A stretch of 64,000 nucleotides of DNA. It comes from CADEED01 sp035502995 (lineage in GTDB: Bacteria > Pseudomonadota > Gammaproteobacteria > Steroidobacterales > Steroidobacteraceae). Below the pieces are notes generated by a model that ran no database searches, was not told the origin of the DNA, and saw nothing but the letters and a program-made list of their open reading frames with translations. Made by a program: the position numbers and the translations under genes. This document shows, piece by piece, positions 27,415 through 35,845 of this stretch. The stretch spans positions 1-64,000 of the forward strand of contig DATJTW010000055.1 in assembly GCA_035502995.1 (NCBI GenBank), written 5' to 3'. How positions within the stretch are numbered: the stretch's first letter is position 1; every line of letters starts with the position of its first letter.

Positions 27415-27843
27415 ATGTGGTTCGGTAATCGTTGCTATCCGCCCCGCGACGTCGAGCTCGCGCTCGAAAGCCTCTTCGGCCAGCCGGTGCGGCACGTCAA
27501 GGTGATCCAGTATTCGATCTACGTGCGCTGGCACTGGCGCGCGATCGCGACGACGCGGCCGAACCGCATCTATCTACGCGGCAGCGGCAAGGAATTCTTC
27601 GCGGACGGGCCGCTGGTCCTGCACGAGTATTTCCACGTGCTGCGGCAATGGGCCACGGGCGATCTCACGATCCCGCGCTATCTCACGGAATGCTTCCGCC
27701 GCGGCTACTGGGACAACCGCTACGAGATCGAGGCGCGCGAATACACGTCGACGGAGATCATGCGCTATCGCGCGCTGCTGGCGCAGCACCGCACGGACTC
27801 GCTGCCGCCGGGCGTGCACCCGATCCGCAAGAAGCTCGCCTAG
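27415..27843 (+). CDS. Small HExxH (zincin-like) protein of unknown function
   Basis: 142 residues, no signal peptide. A zinc-site motif, HEYFH, spans residues 70-74 (LVLHEYFHVLRQW), and acidic residues follow about 30 later (YEIEAREY, 103-110) that could supply the third ligand. This resembles the minimal zincin fold of DUF4157-type proteins. The ATG lies one base after the mnmE stop codon, so it is in the mnmE operon. Protease activity is not proven: such domains may be degenerate or act on a specific partner. Convergent with the NatB-like gene 10 bases away. Confidence 0.75.
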   Translation: MWFGNRCYPPRDVELALESLFGQPVRHVKVIQYSIYVRWHWRAIATTRPNRIYLRGSGKEFFADGPLVLHEYFHVLRQWATGDLTIPRYLTECFRRGYWDNRYEIEAREYTSTEIMRYRALLAQHRTDSLPPGVHPIRKKLA

Positions 27844-27853
27844 CTACCGCGGC

Positions 27854-29038
27854 TCAGCCGAGCAGGCCTTCCCGCCGGTACAGCCGTCCGGCGATCCAGG
27901 TCAGCGCCGCGCCGTAGATCACCGTGCTGATCACCGAGATCGCCACGTGCAGCGGCACGATCTCCTCCGCGCGGACCACCGTCGTCAGCAGCAGGTGCTG
28001 GCTGAGGAAAGGCACGAACATCAGCGAGGTCTTCGCCTGCAGTCCCAGCAGCCCCGCGAACATCAGCGGCAATGTCGGGATCGTGATCACCAGACCGAGA
28101 TAGGTCTGCGCCTCGCGGTAACTCTTCGCGAAGCCGGACACGATGCTGAGATACGCCGCGCCGAACAACACCAGCGGCGTGCAGCACGCGATCATCGTCA
28201 GCGCTGCCTTCGGCCCGAGATTCGCCGTGATGCCGAGCTGCTCCAGGCCGACGAAGCTGATCGCCACCGCGAACATCGTCACCGTCAAGCAAAGCGAGAT
28301 CAGCATGTACGCCGCGGCCGCGCCGATCTTGCCGTAGATGAGGTTCTCGCGCGGCACGGGCGCGGTCAGCAGCACTTCGAGCGAGCCGCGCTCGCGCTCG
28401 CCCGCGGTCGCGTCGATCGCCAGGTACAGGCCGCCGAACAGCATCGACAGCAGCACCAGATACGTCATCATGTTCAACACTAGCACCGAGCGACCGGTGG
28501 GCGTCGACACGTCGATCTCCTGCACGGAGATCGGCAACACGGAGATCGGGTCGATGCCGCGCGCCAGGAACCGCAGCTGCGCGATCTCGATGCCGTACTG
28601 CGAAACGAGCTGGCGCACGCGCGCCACGCCGCGCCGCTCGAAGCCGCGCGAGCCATCCGAATACAACACCACGGGCGCGGGTTGGCCGTCCTGCAGGCGT
28701 GCGCCGAAATCCTCCGGGATCTCGAGGATGATCTTGTGCGTCTGCGCGGCCACCGCCGCGCGTGCCTGCGCCTCGTCGAACTCCACCTTCACGATGTCGA
28801 TGCCGCGCGCATTGAGATAGGCGAGCAGGTTCGGCGCGCGTTCCGCATGCGCCACGGCCACGCTCAGGTTCTCGTCCGACTGCGTCTCCGCGCGCGAGAT
28901 GCCGAACTGCACCAGCGCCGCGACCAGCACGGGACCGAGCACCGGGCCGAAGACCAGCGCGGACAGCAGCGTGCGCCGGTCGCGCAGGTTCTCGCGGAAC
29001 TCCTTGCGGAACACCGCCCAGATGCCGCGCAGGTTCAC
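27854..29038 (-). CDS. ABC transporter permease, NatB-like (ABC-2 type)
   Basis: 394 residues. The N-terminal helix RRTLLSALVFGPVLGPVLVAAL precedes a periplasmic loop of about 140 residues. Five more helices follow (TYLVLLSMLFGGLYLAID, AAAYMLISLCLTVTMFAVAISF and others), with the cytoplasmic AGERERGSLEVLLTAP motif of ABC-2 permeases. The fold matches the Na+ exporter permease NatB. Its ATG overlaps the stop codon of the ATPase gene (ATGA at 29035-29038). Sodium as substrate is inferred from similarity only. Confidence 0.87.
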   Translation of the reverse strand: MNLRGIWAVFRKEFRENLRDRRTLLSALVFGPVLGPVLVAALVQFGISRAETQSDENLSVAVAHAERAPNLLAYLNARGIDIVKVEFDEAQARAAVAAQTHKIILEIPEDFGARLQDGQPAPVVLYSDGSRGFERRGVARVRQLVSQYGIEIAQLRFLARGIDPISVLPISVQEIDVSTPTGRSVLVLNMMTYLVLLSMLFGGLYLAIDATAGERERGSLEVLLTAPVPRENLIYGKIGAAAAYMLISLCLTVTMFAVAISFVGLEQLGITANLGPKAALTMIACCTPLVLFGAAYLSIVSGFAKSYREAQTYLGLVITIPTLPLMFAGLLGLQAKTSLMFVPFLSQHLLLTTVVRAEEIVPLHVAISVISTVIYGAALTWIAGRLYRREGLLG

Positions 29039-29763
29039 TTCTTCACCTCGTCGCCCATCAGGTGGACGAACGCGTCTTCGAGCTGCTGGTTGCCGGCGCG
29101 CGCGCGGATGTCGGCCAGCGCGCCGGCCGCGACCACCTGGCCGCCGGCGACGACGACGACCTCGTCGCAGAGCTGTTCGACTTCCTGCATCACGTGGCTC
29201 GAGAACAGCACGCAGTGCCCCGCTTCGCGCAGCTGCACCAGCAGCTTGCGCAGCCCGCGCACCGCCATGACGTCGAGGCCGTTGGTCGGCTCGTCGAGCA
29301 ACAGGTTCTTCGGGCGATGCACGAGCGCGCGCGCCAACGCGGTCTTCAATCGCTGGCCCTGCGAAAAGCCTTTCGCCAGGCGGTCCGCGAACGGCTGCAT
29401 CTCGAGCAGCTCGATCAGCTCCGCGGCGCGCGCCGCGCGTTGCGCGGCGGGCATGCCGTGCAACTCGCCGAAGTACGCGATGTTCTCGCGCGCGGTCAGG
29501 TGGTTGTAGACGCCGGCGCCGTGCGACAACACGCCGAGCGAACGCCGCGCCGTGGTTGGATCCGCCAGCACGCTGGTGCCGTCGATGAACGCGTCGCCCG
29601 AGTCGGGCTTCAACACGGTGTACAGCATGCGCAGCGTCGTCGATTTGCCGGCGCCGTTCGCGCCCAACAACCCGGTGATCTGCCCGTCACGCGCGACGAA
29701 GCTGACACCGCGCACCGCGGCCACGGAGCCGAACGATTTCGAGAGACCGCGTGCCTCTAACAT
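29035..29763 (-). CDS. ABC transporter ATP-binding protein, NatA-like
   Basis: 242 residues. Walker A GANGAGKST at about 34-42, the signature variant FSQGQRLKTALARAL (FSQGQ in place of LSGGQ), Walker B NLLLDEPTNGLD and the switch His in LFSSHVM. GVYNHLTARENIAYFGELHG is typical of the NatA/CcmA-like group. It powers the NatB-like permease encoded next. It starts 15 bases after the S33 hydrolase gene, giving a three-gene minus-strand operon. Confidence 0.93.
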   Translation of the reverse strand: MLEARGLSKSFGSVAAVRGVSFVARDGQITGLLGANGAGKSTTLRMLYTVLKPDSGDAFIDGTSVLADPTTARRSLGVLSHGAGVYNHLTARENIAYFGELHGMPAAQRAARAAELIELLEMQPFADRLAKGFSQGQRLKTALARALVHRPKNLLLDEPTNGLDVMAVRGLRKLLVQLREAGHCVLFSSHVMQEVEQLCDEVVVVAGGQVVAAGALADIRARAGNQQLEDAFVHLMGDEVKK

Positions 29764-29778
29764 CCCGGCTCTCTCATG

Positions 29779-31245
29779 TCAGGGCGCCGGTCCCGACAGG
29801 GTGGTGAAGAACGGCATCGGTGCCAGCTTCAGCGTGCACGCGGTATCGAGGCCGCGCGCCGTGCCGGCATCGAGGAAGCTGGCGATGATGCGGTCCACGC
29901 AGGGCGCGCCGAGCTGGCCGTGTCCGTGGCCGGCGATGATCACGTGTTTGCTGTCGGCGAAGGCTTTCTGCGCGAGCGTCGCGTATTCGGGCGGCGTCAC
30001 CGGATCGTCCGCGCCCGAGAGCAGCAGTGCCGCCGCATCACTCCTGAAGGTGGCGTGCAGGTCCGGATCGACGACGCCCTTCGGCCACTCCTTGCAGGCT
30101 TCTATCAGTTCTTCCACCTGCGAGGCACCCATGTGCGTCGCGTTCAACGCGGCACGGTCGAGCTTCGCCGAATCGATCAGCGGCGTGTCTTCGCTGCAGG
30201 CGACCGCGTTGTGCATGCCGTACGCGAACGCCTCGTCGAGCGAACGCGCGAACACGCGGAACTGGTTCGCGAGCGGCGTGTAGTTGCCCTCGTGCTCCGC
30301 GAGATGCAGCGACAGCGGCAGCAGCGCGGCCTGGTCGTCGTTGTAGCTCGCCAGGCGCAGCACCGCCGACAGGTGCCGCTCGGTGAACGCGAACTCGAGC
30401 GGTTTGCCGCTGGAATCGTTGATGGTCACGCGCGGCGGAGTCGCGGTCAGTTTCGCGCGCAGGGCGTGGTAGTCGGCGACGGGATCCGCGAACGCGCGCT
30501 GACACGGGCCATCCTTGCGGCAACGCTCGAGGATGCGCTCCAGCGCATGTTCCGCATCGAGCGCGATCGCCGGCCCGAGCACCGTCGCCGGATCGATCAC
30601 GCCGTCGAGGATCACGCTGCGCGTCGACTGCGGATACCGCCGCGCGTAGTGCTGCGCGACGCGCGTGCCGTACGACCCGCCATAGAGATTGATGCGGTCG
30701 TAGCCGAGCAGGCGGCGCACCGTGTCGAGATCGCCGACCGCGATGCTGGTCGTGTACTGCCGCAGGTCCGAATCCTTCGACAATTCGTCGCGGCATTTTA
30801 CGTTCGACGGTCCGACGTCGATGTCACTGAAGCTGGTTATCAGGTCGCGGTTGTCGTACCGGCAGTCGAGACGATGCGAGCGCCCGGTGCCGCGCTGATC
30901 GAGCAGGATGATGTCGCGGTTGCGGCGCACGCGGTCGAACGGTCCCGCGGACGACGTGTACAGATCCACCGCCGACGTACCCGGTCCGCCGGCGATGAGG
31001 AACAGCGGATCGGCGGCCTTGTTGAGACTGATCGCCGGCACGCGCGCGACGAACAACTCGATCTGGCGGCCGGCGGGTTCGCGCGGATTCTCGGCGATCC
31101 GGACCGTGCCGCATTCGGCCGGCACCGCGAGCATGCGCGCCGGATGTTCGAGCCGGCAGGGCTCGAGCTCGAGCCGCGACGGCGCACCCTGCGCCAGCGG
31201 CGCGGCGAGACCCAACAACACGGCGAGTGCGGGAAGGCGCAACAT
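29779..31245 (-). CDS. Secreted S33-type alpha/beta hydrolase (TAP-like peptidase)
   Basis: 488 residues. The signal peptide (1-20, PLAQG) is followed by an alpha/beta-hydrolase core: oxyanion motif GGPGTS at 86-91, DQRGTGRS at 116-123, nucleophile Ser191 in NLYGGSYGTRV, acid in LLLSGADDPVTPPEYA and His in IIAGHGHGQLG. A C-terminal TAP-like region completes the proline-iminopeptidase/tripeptidyl-peptidase type. It probably releases N-terminal residues or peptides in the periplasm. First gene of the operon with NatA/NatB. The ATG at 31245 begins the signal peptide; upstream sequence in frame is non-coding. Confidence 0.88.
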   Translation of the reverse strand: MLRLPALAVLLGLAAPLAQGAPSRLELEPCRLEHPARMLAVPAECGTVRIAENPREPAGRQIELFVARVPAISLNKAADPLFLIAGGPGTSAVDLYTSSAGPFDRVRRNRDIILLDQRGTGRSHRLDCRYDNRDLITSFSDIDVGPSNVKCRDELSKDSDLRQYTTSIAVGDLDTVRRLLGYDRINLYGGSYGTRVAQHYARRYPQSTRSVILDGVIDPATVLGPAIALDAEHALERILERCRKDGPCQRAFADPVADYHALRAKLTATPPRVTINDSSGKPLEFAFTERHLSAVLRLASYNDDQAALLPLSLHLAEHEGNYTPLANQFRVFARSLDEAFAYGMHNAVACSEDTPLIDSAKLDRAALNATHMGASQVEELIEACKEWPKGVVDPDLHATFRSDAAALLLSGADDPVTPPEYATLAQKAFADSKHVIIAGHGHGQLGAPCVDRIIASFLDAGTARGLDTACTLKLAPMPFFTTLSGPAP

Positions 31246-31367
31246 GCGGCCGGCAGGATACACGAGCGCCGTGCCGCGACCGTGTGAGCGCATTCCCGGA
31301 TGTGAAGACCTCGAAACGACGAGGGCGCGTCCCGACCGGAACGCGCCCCCGCCATGCCCACCGCGAG

Positions 31368-31685
31368 TTAGTTGCGATCCTGGGCGTCGTGCTTCTGCCG
31401 ATAGATTCGGCGCGACTGCTGATTCTCTTCGTGCTGCAGATGGGCGCGTTCGCGCGTCGTCACCACGCCGTCCGACTTGGCGCGACGCTCGGCCCGATTC
31501 AGATGCACCTGGCCGGCCGCGAGACGACGCGTCTCGCGCATCGTGAGGTCGCCATTCTGCACGCCGTTCGCGATGCGCTCGCGCTGGTGCGCCTGGCGTG
31601 CATCGAAGCGCGGCGTGTGCGTGCCGGCGAACGCGGCGCCGCTGACCATCACGGCGAGGGCGACGAAAACCACTGACTTCTTCAT
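31368..31685 (-). CDS. Small secreted protein with repeated G-x-L/V-T-x-x-E units
   Basis: 105 residues. The signal peptide (1-20, GAAFA) is followed by a charged helical body with two similar halves: IANGVQNGDLTMRETRRL and RAKSDGVVTTRERAHLQHEEN, then RRIYRQKHD. Small periplasmic proteins with this pattern are common in proteobacteria near outer-membrane genes; the function is unknown. The strong AGGAGA 6 bases before the ATG at 31685 fixes the start over 31727. It is monocistronic and divergent from mnmG. Confidence 0.82.
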   Translation of the reverse strand: MKKSVVFVALAVMVSGAAFAGTHTPRFDARQAHQRERIANGVQNGDLTMRETRRLAAGQVHLNRAERRAKSDGVVTTRERAHLQHEENQQSRRIYRQKHDAQDRN

Positions 31686-31815
31686 GGGATCTCCTGAGTG
31701 GCCCATTGCGGGCTCTTGCTCGAACAACGGCCCGGGCGCGGTGGCGTTGACACCCCGGGCGCGCTAGGATTCCGCACCTTTCTGGCCCCGTTAACTCCTT
31801 GATCCGGCGTGGTTT

Positions 31816-33711
31816 GTGGCAGCTCCAGCATCCTTTGACGTAATCGTGGTCGGCGGCGGGCACGCCGGCACCGAGGCGGCGCTCGCGGCCGCGCGCATGG
31901 GCGCGCGCACGCTGCTGCTGACGCAGTCGATCGAGACGCTGGGCCAGATGAGCTGCAATCCGGCCATCGGCGGCATCGGCAAGGGCCACCTGGTGAAGGA
32001 GATCGATGCGCTCGGCGGACTGATGGCGCGCGCGGCCGACGCGGCCGCGATCCAGTCGCGCACGTTGAATGCCAGCAAGGGTCCCGCGGTGCGCGCGACG
32101 CGCGTGCAGGCGGATCGCCAGCTCTACAAGGCGTTCGTGCGCCGCGCGCTCGAGAACCAGCCGTGTTTGACGCTCTTCCAGCAGGAGTGCGGCGATCTCG
32201 TCGTCGAGAACGATCGCGTGCAGGGTGTGGTCACGATCACGGGCATCGAATTCCGCGCGCGCGCCGTGGTGCTGACGGTCGGTACGTTTCTCGGCGGCCG
32301 CATCCACGTGGGCCTCGACAATTACGCGGGCGGTCGCGCCGGCGATCCGCCGTCGAACAAGCTCGCCGAGCGGCTGCGCGCGTTGCCGTTCCGCACGGCG
32401 CGCCTGAAGACCGGCACGCCGCCGCGCATCGACGGCCGCAGCATCGACTACTCGACACTCACCGCGCAGTTCTCGGATTCGCCGCGCCCCGTGTTCAGCT
32501 ATCTCGGCCGCGAGAGCGATCACCCCGCGCAGCTGCCGTGCCACATCACCGCGACCACCGAACGCACGCACGAGATCATCCGCGCGGCCACGGATCGCTC
32601 GCCGATGTTCACCGGCAAGATCGAAGGCGTCGGCCCGCGCTACTGCCCGAGCGTCGAGGACAAGGTCGTTCGTTTCGCCGACAAGACCTCGCACCAGGTG
32701 TTCATCGAGCCCGAAGGCCTGAACACGCACGAGATCTACCCGAACGGCATCTCGACCTCGCTGCCCTACGACGTGCAGGCCGAGTTCGTGCGCACGATCG
32801 GCGGCTTCGAGAACGCGCACATCACGCGGCCGGGCTACGCGATCGAATACGACTTCTTCGACCCGCGCGACCTGCGTCCGTCGCTCGAGACGAAGCCGCT
32901 CGCCGGGCTGTTCTTCGCCGGCCAGATCAACGGCACCACCGGTTATGAAGAAGCGGGCGCGCAGGGCCTGATCGCCGGCATCAACGCCGCGCGGTCGGCG
33001 CACGAACGCGAGGCTTTCGTGCCGACGCGCGCGCAGAGCTACGTCGGCGTGTTGATCGACGATCTCGTCACCGCCGGCACGCGCGAGCCGTACCGCATGT
33101 TCACCAGCCGCGCCGAGCATCGCCTGCTGCTGCGCGAGGACAACGCCGACCTGCGCCTGACACCCGTCGGCCGCGAGCTGGGTCTCGTCGACGACGAGCG
33201 CTGGGCGTTCTTCTGCGCCAAGCGCGACGGCGCCGCCGCCGAGCTCGCGCGTTTCCAGTCGACACGCATCAAGGCCGCCGACATCCCCGCGGCCTGGCGC
33301 GAGCGCGTGCTCGGGGATTCCGTCACGCGCGACGTCGTCAGCGCGTTCGACCTGCTGCGTCGCCCGGAAGTCGATTACGACCAGGTGGCCGAGCTGACGG
33401 GGCCGATGCCCGCGCCGGCCGACGACCGGCTCGCGCCGCAGATCCGCGCGCAGCTCGAAGTCGCCGCGAAATACGCCGGCTACATCGAGCGCCAGGAAGA
33501 AGAGATCGCGCGCCAGCGCCGCAACGAGGAGACGCGCCTGCCCGCGGATCTCGATTACTCGAGCGTCGCCGGCCTCTCCAACGAAGTCCGGCAGAAATTG
33601 GCGGCCGTGCGCCCGGCGACGGTCGGCCAGGCCGCGCGCGTGCCGGGCATCACGCCGGCCGCGGTGTCGATCCTGCTCGTGTTCCTTAAGAAATCGAGCC
33701 GCGCCGCCTGA
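31816..33711 (+). CDS. mnmG: tRNA uridine-5-carboxymethylaminomethyl modification enzyme MnmG
   Basis: 631 residues. FAD-binding VIVVGGGHAGTEAALAAARMG is followed by QMSCNPAIGGIGKGHLVKEID. The signatures GTPPRIDGRSIDYS and GLFFAGQINGTTGYEEAGAQG, and the C-terminal MnmE-contact region (YAGYIERQEEEI), are all present. It works with MnmE on U34 of tRNA. GTG start at 31816. Its stop overlaps the ATG of a binding-protein gene by one base. The usual neighbours rsmG, parA and parB are missing. Confidence 0.98.
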   Translation: MAAPASFDVIVVGGGHAGTEAALAAARMGARTLLLTQSIETLGQMSCNPAIGGIGKGHLVKEIDALGGLMARAADAAAIQSRTLNASKGPAVRATRVQADRQLYKAFVRRALENQPCLTLFQQECGDLVVENDRVQGVVTITGIEFRARAVVLTVGTFLGGRIHVGLDNYAGGRAGDPPSNKLAERLRALPFRTARLKTGTPPRIDGRSIDYSTLTAQFSDSPRPVFSYLGRESDHPAQLPCHITATTERTHEIIRAATDRSPMFTGKIEGVGPRYCPSVEDKVVRFADKTSHQVFIEPEGLNTHEIYPNGISTSLPYDVQAEFVRTIGGFENAHITRPGYAIEYDFFDPRDLRPSLETKPLAGLFFAGQINGTTGYEEAGAQGLIAGINAARSAHEREAFVPTRAQSYVGVLIDDLVTAGTREPYRMFTSRAEHRLLLREDNADLRLTPVGRELGLVDDERWAFFCAKRDGAAAELARFQSTRIKAADIPAAWRERVLGDSVTRDVVSAFDLLRRPEVDYDQVAELTGPMPAPADDRLAPQIRAQLEVAAKYAGYIERQEEEIARQRRNEETRLPADLDYSSVAGLSNEVRQKLAAVRPATVGQAARVPGITPAAVSILLVFLKKSSRAA

Positions 33712-35321
33712 TGGCGGTCACCCGTCGCCAGGTCCTGCTCGCCGCGCCCGCCGTGGCACTGGTTGGTTGTCGCGGCCGCGACGCGGCCGGTGCCGGTGGC
33801 GGGTCCATCTACCTGCGCGGCAATGGCCCCGATCCGGACTCCCTCGATCCGCATCGCGCGCGCTCCACCGAATCGATGGTCGTGCTGCGCGATCTCTTCG
33901 AAGGCCTGACGCGTCTCGACCGCGCCGGCGCACCGGCGCCGGCCGCCGCGGCCGGGTGGACCGTCAGCGACGACGGTCTCGTCTACACCTTCGAGCTGCA
34001 TCCCGACCTCGTCTGGTCCAACGGCGATCCGCTGACCGCCGCGGACTTCGTCGCCGGCATGCGCCGGCTCGCGAACCCGGCGACCGCCTCGCAATACGCG
34101 CAGGTCATCGACGTCTTCGTCAACGCGCCGGAGATCATCGCCGGCAAACAGCCGGTGGAGTCGCTGGGCATCGCGGCGCCGGATGCGCGCACCGTGGTGG
34201 TGACGCTGTCGTCGCCGGCGCCCTATCTACCCGGGCTGCTGGCGCACCCCGCCACGTCGCCGCTGCACGGCCCATCGCTCGCGGCGTTCGGCGAGAAGTT
34301 CGCGCGGCCGGGCAACCAGGTGTCGAACGGCGCCTTCGTGCTCACCGAGTTCCTGCAGGGCAGCTTCGTGCGTGCCGCGCGCAACACGCGTTATCGCGAG
34401 AACGCGGCCAACCGGCTCGATGGCGTGAAATACATCCAGATCGCCGACGAGAACGCCGAGTTGCGCGCCTACCGCGCCGGCGAGCTGCACTCGACGGCCG
34501 TGGTGCCGCGCGGCCAGTTCGACTGGATTCGCGAGAACCTCGCATCCGAGCTGCACGTCACGCCGCAGCTCAACACCTATTACTACGCCTTCAACCTCGA
34601 CCGGAAACCGTTCCAGGACGTGCGCGTGCGCCGCGCGCTGTCGATGGTCATCGACCGCGAGCGGCTGGCGACCGCCGTGTTGCGCCTCGGCGAGCTGCCG
34701 GCGAACGGCTGGGTGCCGCAGGGCATCTTCGACTACACGCCGCAGACGTTCGACTACGCGCAGCGGCCGATGGCCGAGCGCATCGCCGAGGCCAGGCAAC
34801 TGCTCGCCGCCGCGGGCTACTCCGCCGCGAAACCACTGACCTTCGAGCTGCGTTTCAACACGGGCGAAGTCCACACGAAGGTGGCCGTGGCCGTGTCGTC
34901 GATGTGGAAGGAGGCGCTCGGCGTCGAAGCGTCCCTGGCGGCCGTCGAATTCAAATCGATGCTCGATGCGATCAACCGCCGCGACATCGACATGTTCCGT
35001 CTCTCGTGGAGCGGCGACTACAACGACGCGTATACGTTCCTGCAGTTCCTCAAGAGCGACTTCGGCATCAACCTGCCTCACTACCGCAGCGCGACGTACG
35101 ACGGCATCCTGCTGAACGCCGCGCGCGAGAAGGACACCGCGAAGCGCCGCGCGCTGCTCGAGTCGGCCGAACGCGTCGCGCTGGCCGACCATGCGCTGCT
35201 GCCGCTATATTTCTACGTGAACAAGCACCTGGTGAAGCCCGAGGTCACGGGCTGGTACGACAACGTCATGAACGTCGTCTATTCACGGGATCTCGCGCTG
35301 ACCTCGAAACCGGCGCGCTGA
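33711..35321 (+). CDS. Peptide ABC transporter substrate-binding lipoprotein (OppA-like)
   Basis: 536 residues. The leader TRRQVLLAAPAVALVGC joins a Tat-like RR motif to a lipobox (LVGC, Cys20). The SBP family 5 fold follows, with LDPHRARSTESMVVLRDLFEGLTRL, DPLTAADFVAGMRRLANP and FNLDRKPFQDVRVRRALSMVIDRERL. It should bind oligopeptides in the periplasm, perhaps murein peptides. No permease or ATPase genes are adjacent. The ATG shares one base with the mnmG stop codon, so expression is tied to a tRNA-modification gene. Confidence 0.92.
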   Translation: MAVTRRQVLLAAPAVALVGCRGRDAAGAGGGSIYLRGNGPDPDSLDPHRARSTESMVVLRDLFEGLTRLDRAGAPAPAAAAGWTVSDDGLVYTFELHPDLVWSNGDPLTAADFVAGMRRLANPATASQYAQVIDVFVNAPEIIAGKQPVESLGIAAPDARTVVVTLSSPAPYLPGLLAHPATSPLHGPSLAAFGEKFARPGNQVSNGAFVLTEFLQGSFVRAARNTRYRENAANRLDGVKYIQIADENAELRAYRAGELHSTAVVPRGQFDWIRENLASELHVTPQLNTYYYAFNLDRKPFQDVRVRRALSMVIDRERLATAVLRLGELPANGWVPQGIFDYTPQTFDYAQRPMAERIAEARQLLAAAGYSAAKPLTFELRFNTGEVHTKVAVAVSSMWKEALGVEASLAAVEFKSMLDAINRRDIDMFRLSWSGDYNDAYTFLQFLKSDFGINLPHYRSATYDGILLNAAREKDTAKRRALLESAERVALADHALLPLYFYVNKHLVKPEVTGWYDNVMNVVYSRDLALTSKPAR

Positions 35322-35517
35322 ACGCGCGTAACCCCGCGATTCTGCGGCGACACCGTCGCGACCCGCCGACGGCGCTCATGGTTTTGTCAGCCGGCCTCCG
35401 ACAAACGCAACCTTCGCGCTTCCGACACGTTTCCTTCACCGCGCCGACATCGGGCGAACATGCCGTTTCTCCATGATCTCGACCACGCGGCAACCGCAGC
35501 CCGCAGGGAGAAGAGTC

Positions 35518-35823
35518 GTGATAGAACCCTCAGCGTCTTATCTGGATACCCGCAACTCGTACGTGCCGGCCGAGTTCCAGCACGATTTCGACGTCGCGGA
35601 GTGCGCCCTGGACGAACAGCTCGAGACCCTGCAGCGCCAGTACGCGACCGCGAGCCGCGCGGCGTCGAAGGCGCGGTTCGAACTGGAGCTGCTGGAGAAG
35701 CGCACCGACCTCCACCCGCACGTGATCGCGCAGGCGAAGCGTCAACGCGCCGCGGCCGACACCCGCTGCCAGCGCCTCATCCGTGCCATCGACGCGCTCG
35801 AAGAGCGCCTGGAGAACGAGTGA
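35518..35823 (+). CDS. Small coiled-coil protein, unknown
   Basis: 101 residues from a GTG at 35518, chosen because AGGGAG lies 8 bases upstream; an ATG at 35473 lacks a ribosome site. The central part, LDEQLETLQRQYATASRAASKARFELELLEKR, and the C-terminal RLIRAIDALEERLENE are long amphipathic helices. No family recognised. The 196 bases before it (35322-35517) contain only a weak inverted repeat, TTTGTC/GACAAA (35383-35405). It ends 22 bases from the convergent DUF885 gene. Confidence 0.65.
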   Translation: MIEPSASYLDTRNSYVPAEFQHDFDVAECALDEQLETLQRQYATASRAASKARFELELLEKRTDLHPHVIAQAKRQRAAADTRCQRLIRAIDALEERLENE

Positions 35824-35845
35824 TGCGCCGCGGTTCCGTCGACGA

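Noticed and set aside
31779..33120. Minus-strand open frame across mnmG reading into the S33 hydrolase
   Set aside because: Antisense to mnmG; the hydrolase signal peptide starts at 31245.
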